Origin: Lachnospiraceae bacterium
GTDB taxonomy: Bacteria > Bacillota > Clostridia > Lachnospirales > Lachnospiraceae
Direction of reading: 5' to 3'
NCBI GenBank assembly: GCA_014804355.1
Contig: JAAUZY010000059.1
Span: 1 to 64,000, forward strand
DNA: 64,000 nucleotides
Shown here: positions 42,385 through 51,377 of the stretch, in pieces
How positions within the stretch are numbered: the stretch's first letter is position 1
Layout: the number at the start of each line of letters is the position of its first letter
Program-made: the position numbers and the translations under genes
Notes under the pieces: generated by a model
Database searches by the model: none
The model's input: the letters and a program-made list of their open reading frames with translations, nothing else
What the model was told of the DNA's origin: nothing

Positions 42385-43740
42385 TTGAAGATTAAAACTG
42401 CTAAGATGAGCTATGAGGAAGTGCTTGCGCTTCCGGTTACGATGCATCAGAAACCAATCAAGCAGCGGCTGCTCTTTCGGGTAGTGCTGCTTTTGTTGTC
42501 CATATGGGATCTGTGGATGACTCGGTTTACATATCGGATGATTGGCATGGAGAAACTGGAAAAGGGTGAACCGTGTCTCGTGTTGATGAATCACTCCAGC
42601 TTTATTGACTTAAAGATTGCAGCGCGGCTTATGTGCACCAGACCGTTTCATATCATATGCACTGCCGACGGTTTTGTGGGAAAAAGGTGGCTGATGCGGC
42701 AGATCGGCTGTATTCCGACGAGAAAATTCATGACGGATGTGACGCTGGTGCGGGATATGGTCTATGCGACCAGAGAATTGAAAAGTTCCATTCTTATGTT
42801 TCCGGAAGCGAGCTACAGCTTCGACGGAACCCAGACACCTCTGCCGGACAGCCTCGGAAAGTGCCTTAAGATATTGAAGGTTCCGGTTGTCATGATCAGA
42901 ACCCACGGTGCGTTTGCGAGAGATCCGCTGTACAATAATCTGCAGCTTCGCAAGGTCAGGGTATCCGCCGATGTGGAATATCTGCTTTCACCAAAAGAAA
43001 TTGCAGAGAAATCCCAGCAGGAACTGAACGATATCTTACAGGAGAAGTTTACCTTCGATTATTTCCGCTGGCAGCAGGAGAATGAGATCAGGATCAAAGA
43101 GCCGTTTCGCGCGGACGGACTTAATCGAATGCTGTATAAGTGTCCTCGTTGTAAGGCGGAAGGTCAGATGCTGGGGCAGGGGACAAAGATATTATGTAAA
43201 CTATGTGGAAAAGCGTATGAGTTGACAGAATACGGATATCTGAAAGATCTGGAGACAGACATGCAGGAATGTGGAGAAGATGAGGCCAAAGAGAGCGAAA
43301 GCTTCACGGTCGATTATCCGGAAGCAGGCGAAACACGTTTCACCCATATTCCCGACTGGTACCATTGGGAGCGGGAGTGTGTCAGACAGGAGATTCTTTC
43401 GGGAAATTATCGGATGGATGTGCCTGTTACCATCTATATGATGGTTAATACGGATAGAATCTATCAGGTAGGGGAAGGGGTACTCAGCCATTCGGCAGAA
43501 GGCTTCCGGCTGACGGGCTGCGACGGCAGATTAGACTATCGGCAGGAGCCGCTTGCCTCCTACAGTCTGTACTCCGATTTCTACTGGTATGAGATCGGCG
43601 ATGTGATCAGCATCGGAGACGCGCGGGTGCAGTATTACTGTTTCCCGAAAGAAAGCGGAGACATTGTGGCGAAAGCGAGACTTGCCGCAGAAGAATTATA
43701 TAAATTGGTGAAGCAGGGAACACTTGCAGAATATCAGTGA
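42385..43740 (+). CDS. PlsC-like 1-acyl-glycerol-3-phosphate acyltransferase with zinc ribbon
   Basis: This 451-residue protein has a membrane-associated acyltransferase domain (about residues 30-240): motif I NHSSFID (HX4D), a G-rich acceptor region, and motif III FPEASYS in place of FPEGT. Family members acylate lysophosphatidate. Beyond it comes an unusual C-terminal half: a CPRC...CKLC zinc ribbon at about 252-275 and a beta-rich domain with many Tyr and Gly. Start TTG 42385 has GGGGAG six bases upstream; ATG 42406 is the alternative. The extra half is absent from simple PlsC enzymes, so the substrate may differ. Confidence 0.8.
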   Translation: MKIKTAKMSYEEVLALPVTMHQKPIKQRLLFRVVLLLLSIWDLWMTRFTYRMIGMEKLEKGEPCLVLMNHSSFIDLKIAARLMCTRPFHIICTADGFVGKRWLMRQIGCIPTRKFMTDVTLVRDMVYATRELKSSILMFPEASYSFDGTQTPLPDSLGKCLKILKVPVVMIRTHGAFARDPLYNNLQLRKVRVSADVEYLLSPKEIAEKSQQELNDILQEKFTFDYFRWQQENEIRIKEPFRADGLNRMLYKCPRCKAEGQMLGQGTKILCKLCGKAYELTEYGYLKDLETDMQECGEDEAKESESFTVDYPEAGETRFTHIPDWYHWERECVRQEILSGNYRMDVPVTIYMMVNTDRIYQVGEGVLSHSAEGFRLTGCDGRLDYRQEPLASYSLYSDFYWYEIGDVISIGDARVQYYCFPKESGDIVAKARLAAEELYKLVKQGTLAEYQ

Positions 43741-44044
43741 TTTATCTCTTTTATAGTTAACGAAGTTAACGACATTAAAAAATTCTAATCGTATCTATTA
43801 AAGTCTTTTCATGTCACTGTCACGGCATGTTATGTCCGGAATCGGGCAGAACAGGTATCGGGATATTGTGCTGGAAGCAGGGGTGTGGTATGTTTCCAGT
43901 ATAAGATCCTGATCCGTACAGTGACGCTCATATATGGGAATCGTACTGCATAGCATGTTTTCCCATGTCAGAATATATCAAGAGGAATATGGGGCATCAT
44001 ACGGATGCAGACTTGCAGGTTGAGAGAAGGGCATAGTTAGAAAA
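43741..44044. other. Spacer upstream of the LytTR regulator
   Basis: No ORF is convincing. It contains the tandem GTTAACGAAGTTAACGA (about 43757) and CATGTCACTGTCACGGCATGTTATG, short repeats of the kind LytTR regulators bind, so autoregulation is possible. No clear sigma-A promoter was found. Confidence 0.35.
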
Positions 44045-44488
44045 ATGAAAATAGAGATTAATGTGGATGAGCAGATCGATGAGACTTGCATCAGGATATC
44101 CTGTAGGGAACTGACACCGGAACTCTCCAGAATCCTTGCCATGCTAAGGCTGCCGGAAAGACAGCTTGCTGTTACGCGGGAAGAGGAGACGTATCTGCTT
44201 GATGTTACAGAGGTCATTTATATAGAATCCTTGGAACGAAAAACTTTTGTCTACACGAAAGACGGTGTATATGAGTCGGGGCTTAAGCTGTATGAGCTGG
44301 AGGAGCAGTTGGAAGCGTGGGGATTCTTGCGGGTGAGTAAATCATGTCTGGTTCGGTTAAGCGCCGTCAGGTCTCTGCGGAGTGACATTAACCGCAGGAT
44401 TCGTGTGACACTGGATAACGGAGAAGTGATCATCGCCTCAAGGCAGTATGCGGACGGGATCAAGAAACGGCTTGGGATTGCGAAGTGA
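44045..44488 (+). CDS. LytTR-family DNA-binding regulator
   Basis: This 147-residue protein has a LytTR domain (about residues 42-145): EETYLLDVTEVIYIESLERKTFVYT, LEAWGFLRVSKSCLVRLSAV, VTLDNGEVIIASRQYADGIKKRLG. There is no receiver domain; the N-terminal 40 residues are a short beta-alpha segment. Such stand-alone LytTR proteins pair with DUF3021 membrane proteins and ABC exporters, as here. The DUF3021 gene starts 37 bases later. Confidence 0.9.
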   Translation: MKIEINVDEQIDETCIRISCRELTPELSRILAMLRLPERQLAVTREEETYLLDVTEVIYIESLERKTFVYTKDGVYESGLKLYELEEQLEAWGFLRVSKSCLVRLSAVRSLRSDINRRIRVTLDNGEVIIASRQYADGIKKRLGIAK

Positions 44489-44525
44489 GAGGAACAGAAT
44501 CGCGGAATGACGGAGGCAGGATATT

Positions 44526-45014
44526 ATGGAAGAGAAAAGAACGGTATTTGATTATTGCGGTCATGTATTTATTACATTCGGCTTCAGTATTTTAGTGCTG
44601 AGCATCTTTTGCAGTATTGTGGGAGAGGAGGCAAGGGAGGTTTCGAGCCTGTATTCTCTGGGCAAAGAGGGATTGTCCGTAGCGACGATACTGCAGTTTT
44701 TAGGTGTATCGGTCTGCATTACTGCATTTCGTACGATTTTCTTCACGGATGGCGTGATCAAGCGGATGTCCGTCACGCTGCGCACAGTATGTATGCTGCT
44801 GTGTGTGATCGTGATGATCATAGTATGTGCGGCGGTGTTTGGCTGGTTTCCGGTAGACATGTGGCAGGCATGGGCGGGATTTGCTGTCAGCTTTGGCGTG
44901 TGCTTTGTGGGAAGCCTTATACTCACACTGTTGAAGGAGCGGACGCAGAACCGCAGGATGGAGGAAGCGCTGTCGAGGCTGAAGGAGCAGGAGAAAGGGA
45001 ATGGGGATTCTTAA
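44526..45014 (+). CDS. DUF3021 family membrane protein
   Basis: This 162-residue protein has four membrane helices (about 13-30, 56-74, 84-105 and 112-138) and a charged C-terminal coiled tail (LLKERTQNRRMEEALSRLKEQ). The fold and position fit DUF3021, which nearly always accompanies a stand-alone LytTR regulator and is thought to hold or inhibit it at the membrane. GGAGGC precedes ATG 44526. An ABC transporter follows about 100 bases downstream. Confidence 0.82.
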   Translation: MEEKRTVFDYCGHVFITFGFSILVLSIFCSIVGEEAREVSSLYSLGKEGLSVATILQFLGVSVCITAFRTIFFTDGVIKRMSVTLRTVCMLLCVIVMIIVCAAVFGWFPVDMWQAWAGFAVSFGVCFVGSLILTLLKERTQNRRMEEALSRLKEQEKGNGDS

Positions 45015-45118
45015 TGTCAGAGATGAGCTTTCTGTGCAAATATCATGAGCCGCCGAGGTGATAGGACGGAAAGCGGAGGAGAGTAAAGGAAAAAGTAGAG
45101 AAAAGAGGGATTTTGAAG

Positions 45119-46039
45119 ATGGAAAACCAGTTCCAGACAAAAGAGTTTCAAATAAAAGAGTTTCAAACAGAAGACAATACACGGCTTGATCAAAACGCGA
45201 TTGCGATCGCGAATGTATCGCACCGATTCGGAGACAAAGAAGTGTTGAAAAACATTTCTTTGGCGGTAAAGAAGGGAGAAATCATAGGACTCTTAGGACC
45301 GTCAGGTGCGGGCAAGACAACGCTTATTAAGATCATCACGGGGCAGCTCGTACCCACGTCCGGCAGCGTGGAACTTGCCGGGTGCGATATGCGAAATCCC
45401 GGTCCGGCAATCTATCGGAGGATCGGTATGATGATGGACGACTGTGGGCTTTATGAGCGACTGTCCTGTTATGACAATCTGAGGCTGTATGCCGATCTGT
45501 ATCGAATCGGTCACGACAGGATAGGTGAAGTGTTAAAGTGGGTTGGATTGTATGAAGACAGGAAATGTCCGGCGCAGAAGCTGTCTAAAGGCATGAGAGG
45601 CAGACTTATGCTGGCGAGAGCCGTACTGCACAGACCGGAATTTCTGTTTCTGGATGAACCCACAAGCGGACTGGACCCTGCCACGACCGGACATATTCAT
45701 GAGCTGATCTTCGGAATGTGTAAGGAGGGGACAACAGTCTTTTTGACAACACATAATATGACCGAGGCTGAGAAGTTATGTAAACATGTTGCGCTCCTGC
45801 ATGAAGGGAAGATCGTTGAGTACGGAGAACCTCAGGAGATCAACAGGAAGTATAATCATATAAACCGGCTGAGGATACGCCTGTATAGCGGCAAGGATCT
45901 GGATCTGCCGAATACGGAGGAAGCGGCAGCGCAGGTATATGAGTATTTGCAAAGCAGGCAGATTGAGACGATACATTCCACAGAGCCGAATCTGGAATCC
46001 GTGTTTCTGGAACTGACGGGGCAGCGTTTACAGGAATGA
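45119..46039 (+). CDS. ABC transporter ATP-binding protein
   Basis: This 306-residue ATPase has Walker A GPSGAGKTT, a Q-loop region (MMMDDCGLYERLSCYDNL), signature LSKGMRGRL (LSKGM in place of LSGGQ, common in drug- and bacteriocin-exporters), Walker B FLFLDEPTSGLD and the H-loop TTHNM. The N-terminus has a short repeated stretch, QFQTKEFQIKEFQTED. ATG 45119 follows GAGGG. With the permease downstream it should form an exporter, perhaps for a peptide or antibiotic, under LytTR/DUF3021 control. A TTATGTAAAC copy lies inside the gene and another just after its stop. Confidence 0.92.
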   Translation: MENQFQTKEFQIKEFQTEDNTRLDQNAIAIANVSHRFGDKEVLKNISLAVKKGEIIGLLGPSGAGKTTLIKIITGQLVPTSGSVELAGCDMRNPGPAIYRRIGMMMDDCGLYERLSCYDNLRLYADLYRIGHDRIGEVLKWVGLYEDRKCPAQKLSKGMRGRLMLARAVLHRPEFLFLDEPTSGLDPATTGHIHELIFGMCKEGTTVFLTTHNMTEAEKLCKHVALLHEGKIVEYGEPQEINRKYNHINRLRIRLYSGKDLDLPNTEEAAAQVYEYLQSRQIETIHSTEPNLESVFLELTGQRLQE

Positions 46040-46152
46040 GTTATGTAAACTGATTTGGCTTAATTGCTGGTGGCACTCGAGCGGATTTTGTAGGACAGTA
46101 CAATCAGATGAGAAAGCGTAGCATAAAAGTATATGAAAGGTAGGAGAGAAGA

Positions 46153-46848
46153 GTGAAAAATTCGATCATTATATTCAGAAAACAAGTGAAAGACACCGGC
46201 AGAAATCTTGCTCTGGGCATCCAGTTTATTATGTTTCCCCTGATGTCGATTATTATGGAAAACGCTATACAGGTCGAGGATATGCCGCCGCACTTTTTCG
46301 TTGGTATGTTTGCGGTCATGCATATCGGCATGGCGCCGCTCAATGTCATGGCGGCGGTCATTTCGGAGGAAAAAGAGAAAAACACGCTTCGCATGCTCTT
46401 CTTCGGCAGTGTGAAGCCAGTCGAGTATCTTCTGGGAATCGGCGGTTTTGTCTTTAGCGCCTGCATGGCGGGAACTGTTGTATTCGCTGTAGTGGGCGGT
46501 TATGGCGGAGTTGAGTTTCTGCGGTTCCTTCTGATTATGGCAGCGGGGATCTGCGTTTCTATGCTGTTAGGCGCGGTGATCGGAATCCTGACGAAGAGTC
46601 AGATCAGCGCCACAACGATCGCAACGCCGACCATGATGGTTTTCGCTTTCCTGCCCATGCTTGCCATGTTCAATGAAACCATCGCCAAGGTGGCGGATTA
46701 CGCTTACTCACAACAGGTTCAACTGATGTTGAACGACCTTGCGTCAGGGACGGGAACTGAGCCGAAGAGTCTGCTCGTCATTGCGGTCAGCGCCGTAATC
46801 GCCGCAGGAATGTTTATCTATGCCTATCGCAGGGGCGGTCTGCTATGA
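46153..46848 (+). CDS. ABC transporter permease (ABC-2 type)
   Basis: This 231-residue permease is predicted to have six membrane helices, including one near 15-35 and strongly hydrophobic ones at about 50-75, 95-120, 125-150, 155-180 and 205-225. The segment NVMAAVISEEKEKNTLRMLFFGS matches the ABC-2 family's conserved EKE...TL(R)xL motif. It starts at GTG 46153 with TAGGAGAG. Its last six bases overlap the end of a convergent small gene. Together with the preceding ATPase it makes a complete exporter. Confidence 0.88.
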   Translation: MKNSIIIFRKQVKDTGRNLALGIQFIMFPLMSIIMENAIQVEDMPPHFFVGMFAVMHIGMAPLNVMAAVISEEKEKNTLRMLFFGSVKPVEYLLGIGGFVFSACMAGTVVFAVVGGYGGVEFLRFLLIMAAGICVSMLLGAVIGILTKSQISATTIATPTMMVFAFLPMLAMFNETIAKVADYAYSQQVQLMLNDLASGTGTEPKSLLVIAVSAVIAAGMFIYAYRRGGLL

Positions 46849-47049
46849 TTGGTCTTGCGAATTATTACAAAAATGAATGATAATCCAGCATAAAATCGGC
46901 AGGGCTACCGTGAGCGCAAGGCATCCCGCGAAGAGCCGCCCGGTAGCCGTAGAATCCAGACATGCCGCAATCAGAGTAATCACATACATGGCAACGAGCA
47001 GAACGACGCATGTAAGAGCGACGATCTGTTTCGGGGTCTTTTTTTTCAT
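46843..47049 (-). CDS. Small two-helix membrane protein
   Basis: This 68-residue protein has a basic start (MKKKTPKQ), a first hydrophobic helix (IVALTCVVLLVAMYVITLIAA) and a second (LFAGCLALTVALPILCWIIIHF). AAGGAG lies eight bases before ATG 47049, so it is a real gene although short. It resembles conserved small membrane proteins I associate with Lachnospiraceae. It is convergent with the ABC permease, overlapping by six bases. Function unknown. Confidence 0.75.
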   Translation of the reverse strand: MKKKTPKQIVALTCVVLLVAMYVITLIAACLDSTATGRLFAGCLALTVALPILCWIIIHFCNNSQDQS

Positions 47050-47541
47050 AAAGAGGTCTCCTTCTTAACATCTGCATATTTGATGGCAGTCTACGTGTCA
47101 GAGCAGTTTACTGCAGTCTATATCCCATACTTGCACCTCATGTATTCTCAGATACTATTCTTTTCATACTTTAGCACGATTTCGGTCTGGAAGCAACGGA
47201 TGATCTGTGCCTGTTTCGGAGGACACGGATGTACAGAAATAATTAAGATGACAAACGGGGGGAATTCCGCTATGATGTAATAAGTGTAAAAATGTTACTG
47301 TTCATAGGTTATCTAGGACGTACGCGCAGATGAACGTGAATATCTACGAAGTCGCGCTTTCGCTCCGCAAAAAGCGTAGCAGACGCTAAACTCGTGAGTT
47401 GCTTTGCAACTCATAACCTCGTTAAGCGCTGACGCTTTTTGAGGGACTTCTTAAGATATTCACGTTCATCTGCGCTGGGTATCGGTTATGTTAAAACAGT
47501 AAAAGCAAATATATTTAGTACGGAGAACGGAGACAGATTAT
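47050..47541. other. Spacer with a palindromic element before the beta-mannosidase
   Basis: The spacer holds the second palindromic element (47324-47475). A 66-residue ORF at 47080-47280 lacks a ribosome site and is not supported. No obvious promoter box was found for the beta-mannosidase. Confidence 0.45.
47324..47475. repeat. Structured palindromic element, copy 2
   Basis: A 152-base relative of 38855-38991 with perfect 22-base arms (left begins GCGCAGATGAACGTGAA). The core CTCCGCAAAAAGCGTAGC and GACGCTTTTTGAGG is shared. An extra apical hairpin GAGTTGC-TTT-GCAACTC is inserted where copy 1 has a short loop. Confidence 0.82.
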
Positions 47542-50130
47542 ATGGATAAAATGATACTCGACAAGAATTGGCGGATGAAGATCGTGGGGGAGAATGTCTA
47601 TGACATACCGGAAGACTGGATTGATATGCGGATTCCGGGTTCTGTCTACGGTACTTTGCTGGAAAAGGGGCTTATGCCTGATCCTTATGACAGGATGAAT
47701 GAGCTGGAGGCGCTGCAGCTGATGGAAAATGATTTTTGTTTTCAGACCACTTTTTCTATTGGCAAAGAGCAGTGGCTGGGCGATTTCCTGCTGTTACGTT
47801 TCGACGGAATTGATACGCTTGCAGAAGTCTACCTCAATGGCAGACTTTTGGGACAAACCGACAATATGCACCGCGTATGGGAGTTTGATATCGAAGAAAT
47901 TGCCAAGGTTGGCGAGAATACGCTACGCGTGGAGTTCGCGTCTCCGACGAAATACATTGCAAAAGAGAATGAGAAAGTATACACCGGCGGTTCCGGAGAG
48001 TGTATGAAAGGGTTCCCTCATCTGCGCAAGGCACACTGCATGTTTGGATGGGACTGGGGTCCGAGACTGCCTGATGTGGGGATTTTCAGGGAGGTCTCCG
48101 TTTTATCCGGCAGGATGGCTAGATTGGAACAAGTTTACATAACGCAGGACTGGCTCCATGGGAATGCAGTGGATGTCACACCAAAAGGAGTGGATATTCA
48201 CACGGGATCGGTTGACATAAAGTATAATGTCACCATTGAAAATTTTGTGCCGGAAATATCCGATGACAGTTTTGAAATCAGGACGGCGCTCTACGACGAT
48301 AAGGGTATGCTGATTGCGGAAAAGTCCTCAGGACAGTGTACGCGCACAAGTGTGTCAGAGGCATATGCGGAGGCGGCTACGGCAGATAAGGACGACGAAA
48401 CAAGGGACAGCTGGGATACGATCACTGTGCATGACCCGAAGCGTTGGTGGCCTAACGGTTACGGCAAGCAGCCGCTTTATCGGGCGGAAGTGACGCTGTT
48501 AGACGATCAGGGGACGGTGCTGGATGTGTGGAGCCGCAGGATCGGTCTGCGCACCATGACAGTCAACACACAGCAGGACGAGTGGGGAGAGTGCTTTGCT
48601 CATGAGGTGAACGGTGTTAAGATCTTTGCCATGGGGGCAGACTATATTCCGGAGGATAATATTTTGTCCCGAGTGACGCCGGAGCGCACGAAGAAACTGC
48701 TGCAGGATGCGGCGCAGGCGCATTACAACTGTATCCGGGTATGGGGCGGCGGATATTATCCGGATGACTGGTTTTATGATCTGTGCGACGAACTGGGATT
48801 GGTCGTATGGCAGGATTTCATGTTTGCCTGCGCAGCTTATGAGTTGGATGACGCTTTTGCGCGCAATGTCAGCATGGAGATCCGTGATAATATAAGAAGA
48901 ATCAGACATCATGCCTGTCTGGGACTGTGGTGCGGCAATAACGAGATAGAGACCCAGACGCTGGATAAGGCGTGGAGGCCGTCAGAGAAACAGAAATGTG
49001 ACTATATTAAGCTGTTTGAGTATATCATTCCGAAGATTCTGGAAGAGGAAGATCCGGGGACATTTTATTGGCCTTCCTCCCCGTCTTCGGGAGGGAATTT
49101 TGACAATCCGTGGGATGAAAACAGAGGAGACACACATTATTGGGATGTATGGCATGGAAATAAACCTTTTACGGAGTACCGCAAATTCAGATTCCGTTAT
49201 GTGTCTGAGTTCGGGTTCCAGTCTTTCCCGTGCTTAAAGACTGTGGAGACTTTCACCGAACCCGAGGACCGCAATATCTTTTCCAGAGTCATGGAGATGC
49301 ATCAGCGGAATGTGGCGGCGAACGGTAAGATCTTGACATATTTGTCTGCGACGTACCTCTATCCGACGGATTTCGATACACTGTTGTATGCCTCCCAGCT
49401 TCTGCAGGCGGATGCGATCCGCTACGGAATTGAACATTTCCGCAGACACCGGGGCAGATGCATGGGCACGATCGTATGGCAGCTCAATGATATCTGGCCG
49501 GTGGCATCATGGGCGAGTATTGATTATTACGGCCGCTGGAAAGCGTTGCATTATGCCGAAAAGCGGGCTTTTGCACCGATTATGATCTCCTGTGAGGAAA
49601 CAGGGGAACTGAGCGAGAGACCCTTCTGTGTATCACAGCCGGCACCTATTGTGAAGTCGGCGAGACTGCATGTGGCAAATGAGACGTTTGAGCCGGTGAG
49701 CGGTTTGGTGACGTGGCAGCTCCGTACGGCCATGGGTGAGATTCTGCTGGTGGGAGAAGAGCGGGTCAGAGTGGAACCGCTTAGCGGCACGTGGATTGAA
49801 CGACATGATTTCTCCTCATTTAACGAACTGGAAGTTTACATAAGTTATGCACTGGAAGTAGAAGGAAAGGTGGTATCGGAAGGTACCAGTCTGTTTACGG
49901 CGCCGAAGCATTTTGCATTTGAAGATCCGAAGTTGTCCTATACGAGAGAGGGGAACAGCCTGTTAATCAATGCGCAGGCATATGCGAAGAGTGTGGAAAT
50001 CCAGGGGGTGGGCGGCGATGTGAAGCTGTCCGATAACTTTTTTGATATGAATCCGGGCACAAAGCGGGTGGAGATCCTGGAAGGAGAGGCATCGGAGTTC
50101 GTGCTGCGGTCAGTGTATCAGATCAGGTAA
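47542..50130 (+). CDS. Beta-mannosidase, glycoside hydrolase family 2
   Basis: This 862-residue enzyme, predicted cytoplasmic (no signal peptide), releases terminal beta-mannose. The order is: N-terminal sugar-binding jelly roll (IPGSVYGTLLEKGLMPDPY, DFCFQTTF), Ig-like domain, TIM barrel and C-terminal Ig-like domains. GH2 mannosidase markers include CIRVWGGGYYPDDWFYDLCDELGLVVWQDFMFAC, the acid/base Glu in WCGNNEIE (about 463) and the nucleophile Glu in SEFGFQSFP (about 554). GAGAACGGAGA precedes the ATG. It contains two TTATGTAAAC copies on the minus strand. No transporter or regulator for mannosides is adjacent. Confidence 0.93.
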   Translation: MDKMILDKNWRMKIVGENVYDIPEDWIDMRIPGSVYGTLLEKGLMPDPYDRMNELEALQLMENDFCFQTTFSIGKEQWLGDFLLLRFDGIDTLAEVYLNGRLLGQTDNMHRVWEFDIEEIAKVGENTLRVEFASPTKYIAKENEKVYTGGSGECMKGFPHLRKAHCMFGWDWGPRLPDVGIFREVSVLSGRMARLEQVYITQDWLHGNAVDVTPKGVDIHTGSVDIKYNVTIENFVPEISDDSFEIRTALYDDKGMLIAEKSSGQCTRTSVSEAYAEAATADKDDETRDSWDTITVHDPKRWWPNGYGKQPLYRAEVTLLDDQGTVLDVWSRRIGLRTMTVNTQQDEWGECFAHEVNGVKIFAMGADYIPEDNILSRVTPERTKKLLQDAAQAHYNCIRVWGGGYYPDDWFYDLCDELGLVVWQDFMFACAAYELDDAFARNVSMEIRDNIRRIRHHACLGLWCGNNEIETQTLDKAWRPSEKQKCDYIKLFEYIIPKILEEEDPGTFYWPSSPSSGGNFDNPWDENRGDTHYWDVWHGNKPFTEYRKFRFRYVSEFGFQSFPCLKTVETFTEPEDRNIFSRVMEMHQRNVAANGKILTYLSATYLYPTDFDTLLYASQLLQADAIRYGIEHFRRHRGRCMGTIVWQLNDIWPVASWASIDYYGRWKALHYAEKRAFAPIMISCEETGELSERPFCVSQPAPIVKSARLHVANETFEPVSGLVTWQLRTAMGEILLVGEERVRVEPLSGTWIERHDFSSFNELEVYISYALEVEGKVVSEGTSLFTAPKHFAFEDPKLSYTREGNSLLINAQAYAKSVEIQGVGGDVKLSDNFFDMNPGTKRVEILEGEASEFVLRSVYQIR

Positions 50131-50213
50131 TCCCGATGAATGGATCGCGATGATCGGTAAGAGCGCCTCCCGGCACAAATTTCGTAGTCTGAGAAAGGGG
50201 CATGGCTATATAA

Positions 50214-51146
50214 ATGGATAAATTAAGTATAAATCCCTGCAATCTGTGTCCCAGAGAGTGTAATGTCCGTCGGGAAGAAGGGCAGACGGGATACTGCCGC
50301 TCGGATGACCGGATCTTTATCGCGAGGGCGGCGCTGCATATGTGGGAGGAGCCGTGCATCTCCGGGGAAAAAGGTTCCGGAACGGTGTTTTTCTCCGGAT
50401 GTAATTTGCGCTGTGTCTACTGCCAGAATTACGAAATTGCGGCGGGAGGAAGAGGAAAAGCGGTTTCCGTAGAGCGGCTTGCGCAGATATTCCTTAGACT
50501 GCAGGAGCAGGGAGCCGCCAATATCAATCTGGTCACGCCCGACCATTATGTACCCGGTGTGGCGCAGGCCGTCCTTATGGCAAAAGAACAGGGACTTGCG
50601 CTTCCCATTGTATATAACTGCAGCGGCTATGCCAAGCGGGAGGTTATAAAGAGTCTGACGGGGATCGTAGATATTTTCCTGACGGACTTCAAGTATATGG
50701 ACTCGATCCTTGCAGCGAAGTATTCCGCCGCGCCGGATTATCCAGATGCGGCGAAAGAAGCACTTGGTGAAATGGTTAACATAATATATAAAGGGAGCAA
50801 TGAGAATATGCCTATCTTTGATGAAAACGGTATGATGCAAAGAGGTGTCATCGTCAGGCACCTTCTTCTGCCGGGGCATAAGAAGAATGCTAAAGATGTG
50901 CTGTGCTATGTCTATGAGACATACGGTGACAGCGTATATATCAGCCTGATGAACCAGTACACGCCTTTTGACAGACTGCGGGATCATCCGGAGTATGGAG
51001 AGCTAGGCAGGAAAGTGACGAAAAGAGAGTATGAGTCCGTAGTGGATTATGCCATAGATCTGGGCATTACAAATGCATACATTCAGGAGGGAGATACGGC
51101 GAAGGAGAGTTTTATACCGCAGTTTGATGTTTCCGTGAATTGTTAG
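50214..51146 (+). CDS. Radical SAM protein, PflA-like (COG1313)
   Basis: This 310-residue protein has the radical SAM motif in FFSGCNLRCVYCQNYEIA (CxxxCxxC) and an extra N-terminal cysteine cluster CNLCPRECNV...GYC, as in the PflX/COG1313 group of unknown function. NLVTPDHY and a glycyl-radical-activase-like fold support a role as an activating enzyme, although no glycyl-radical enzyme is nearby. The upstream sequence GAGAAAGGGGCATGGCTAT resembles the leader tail found before tcdA and tldE. ATG 50214 follows that sequence by 14 bases. Confidence 0.88.
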   Translation: MDKLSINPCNLCPRECNVRREEGQTGYCRSDDRIFIARAALHMWEEPCISGEKGSGTVFFSGCNLRCVYCQNYEIAAGGRGKAVSVERLAQIFLRLQEQGAANINLVTPDHYVPGVAQAVLMAKEQGLALPIVYNCSGYAKREVIKSLTGIVDIFLTDFKYMDSILAAKYSAAPDYPDAAKEALGEMVNIIYKGSNENMPIFDENGMMQRGVIVRHLLLPGHKKNAKDVLCYVYETYGDSVYISLMNQYTPFDRLRDHPEYGELGRKVTKREYESVVDYAIDLGITNAYIQEGDTAKESFIPQFDVSVNC

Positions 51147-51180
51147 TTACATATTGTTTCAAAGGTAAAAGTTTTATCCA

Positions 51181-51209
51181 TTGACATTTAATGCGGCATA
51201 CAGTACAAT
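51181..51209 (+). promoter_or_regulatory. Promoter of the oligopeptide ABC operon
   Basis: Perfect TTGACA and TACAAT with 17 bp spacing, giving a leader of about 160 bases before the binding-protein ATG. Confidence 0.8.
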
Positions 51210-51377
51210 ATATGGTGCTGTAATATAATTGCATATTACACTTTGTTGTTTTATTGTATACATGCACACAAGGGACGAGTAGATCTGTTATTTCTATTCT
51301 ATCCTTTTTTGTTGATTGTAACAGTTTAAAGCAATAAAGTGCAAAAGTATGTACAAATCTAATGAGAGGAGAAAAAA

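Noticed and set aside
47080-47280. 66-residue plus-strand ORF in the spacer before the beta-mannosidase
   Set aside because: No ribosome site, composition unlike the neighbours, and it ends at a repeat-bearing spacer.
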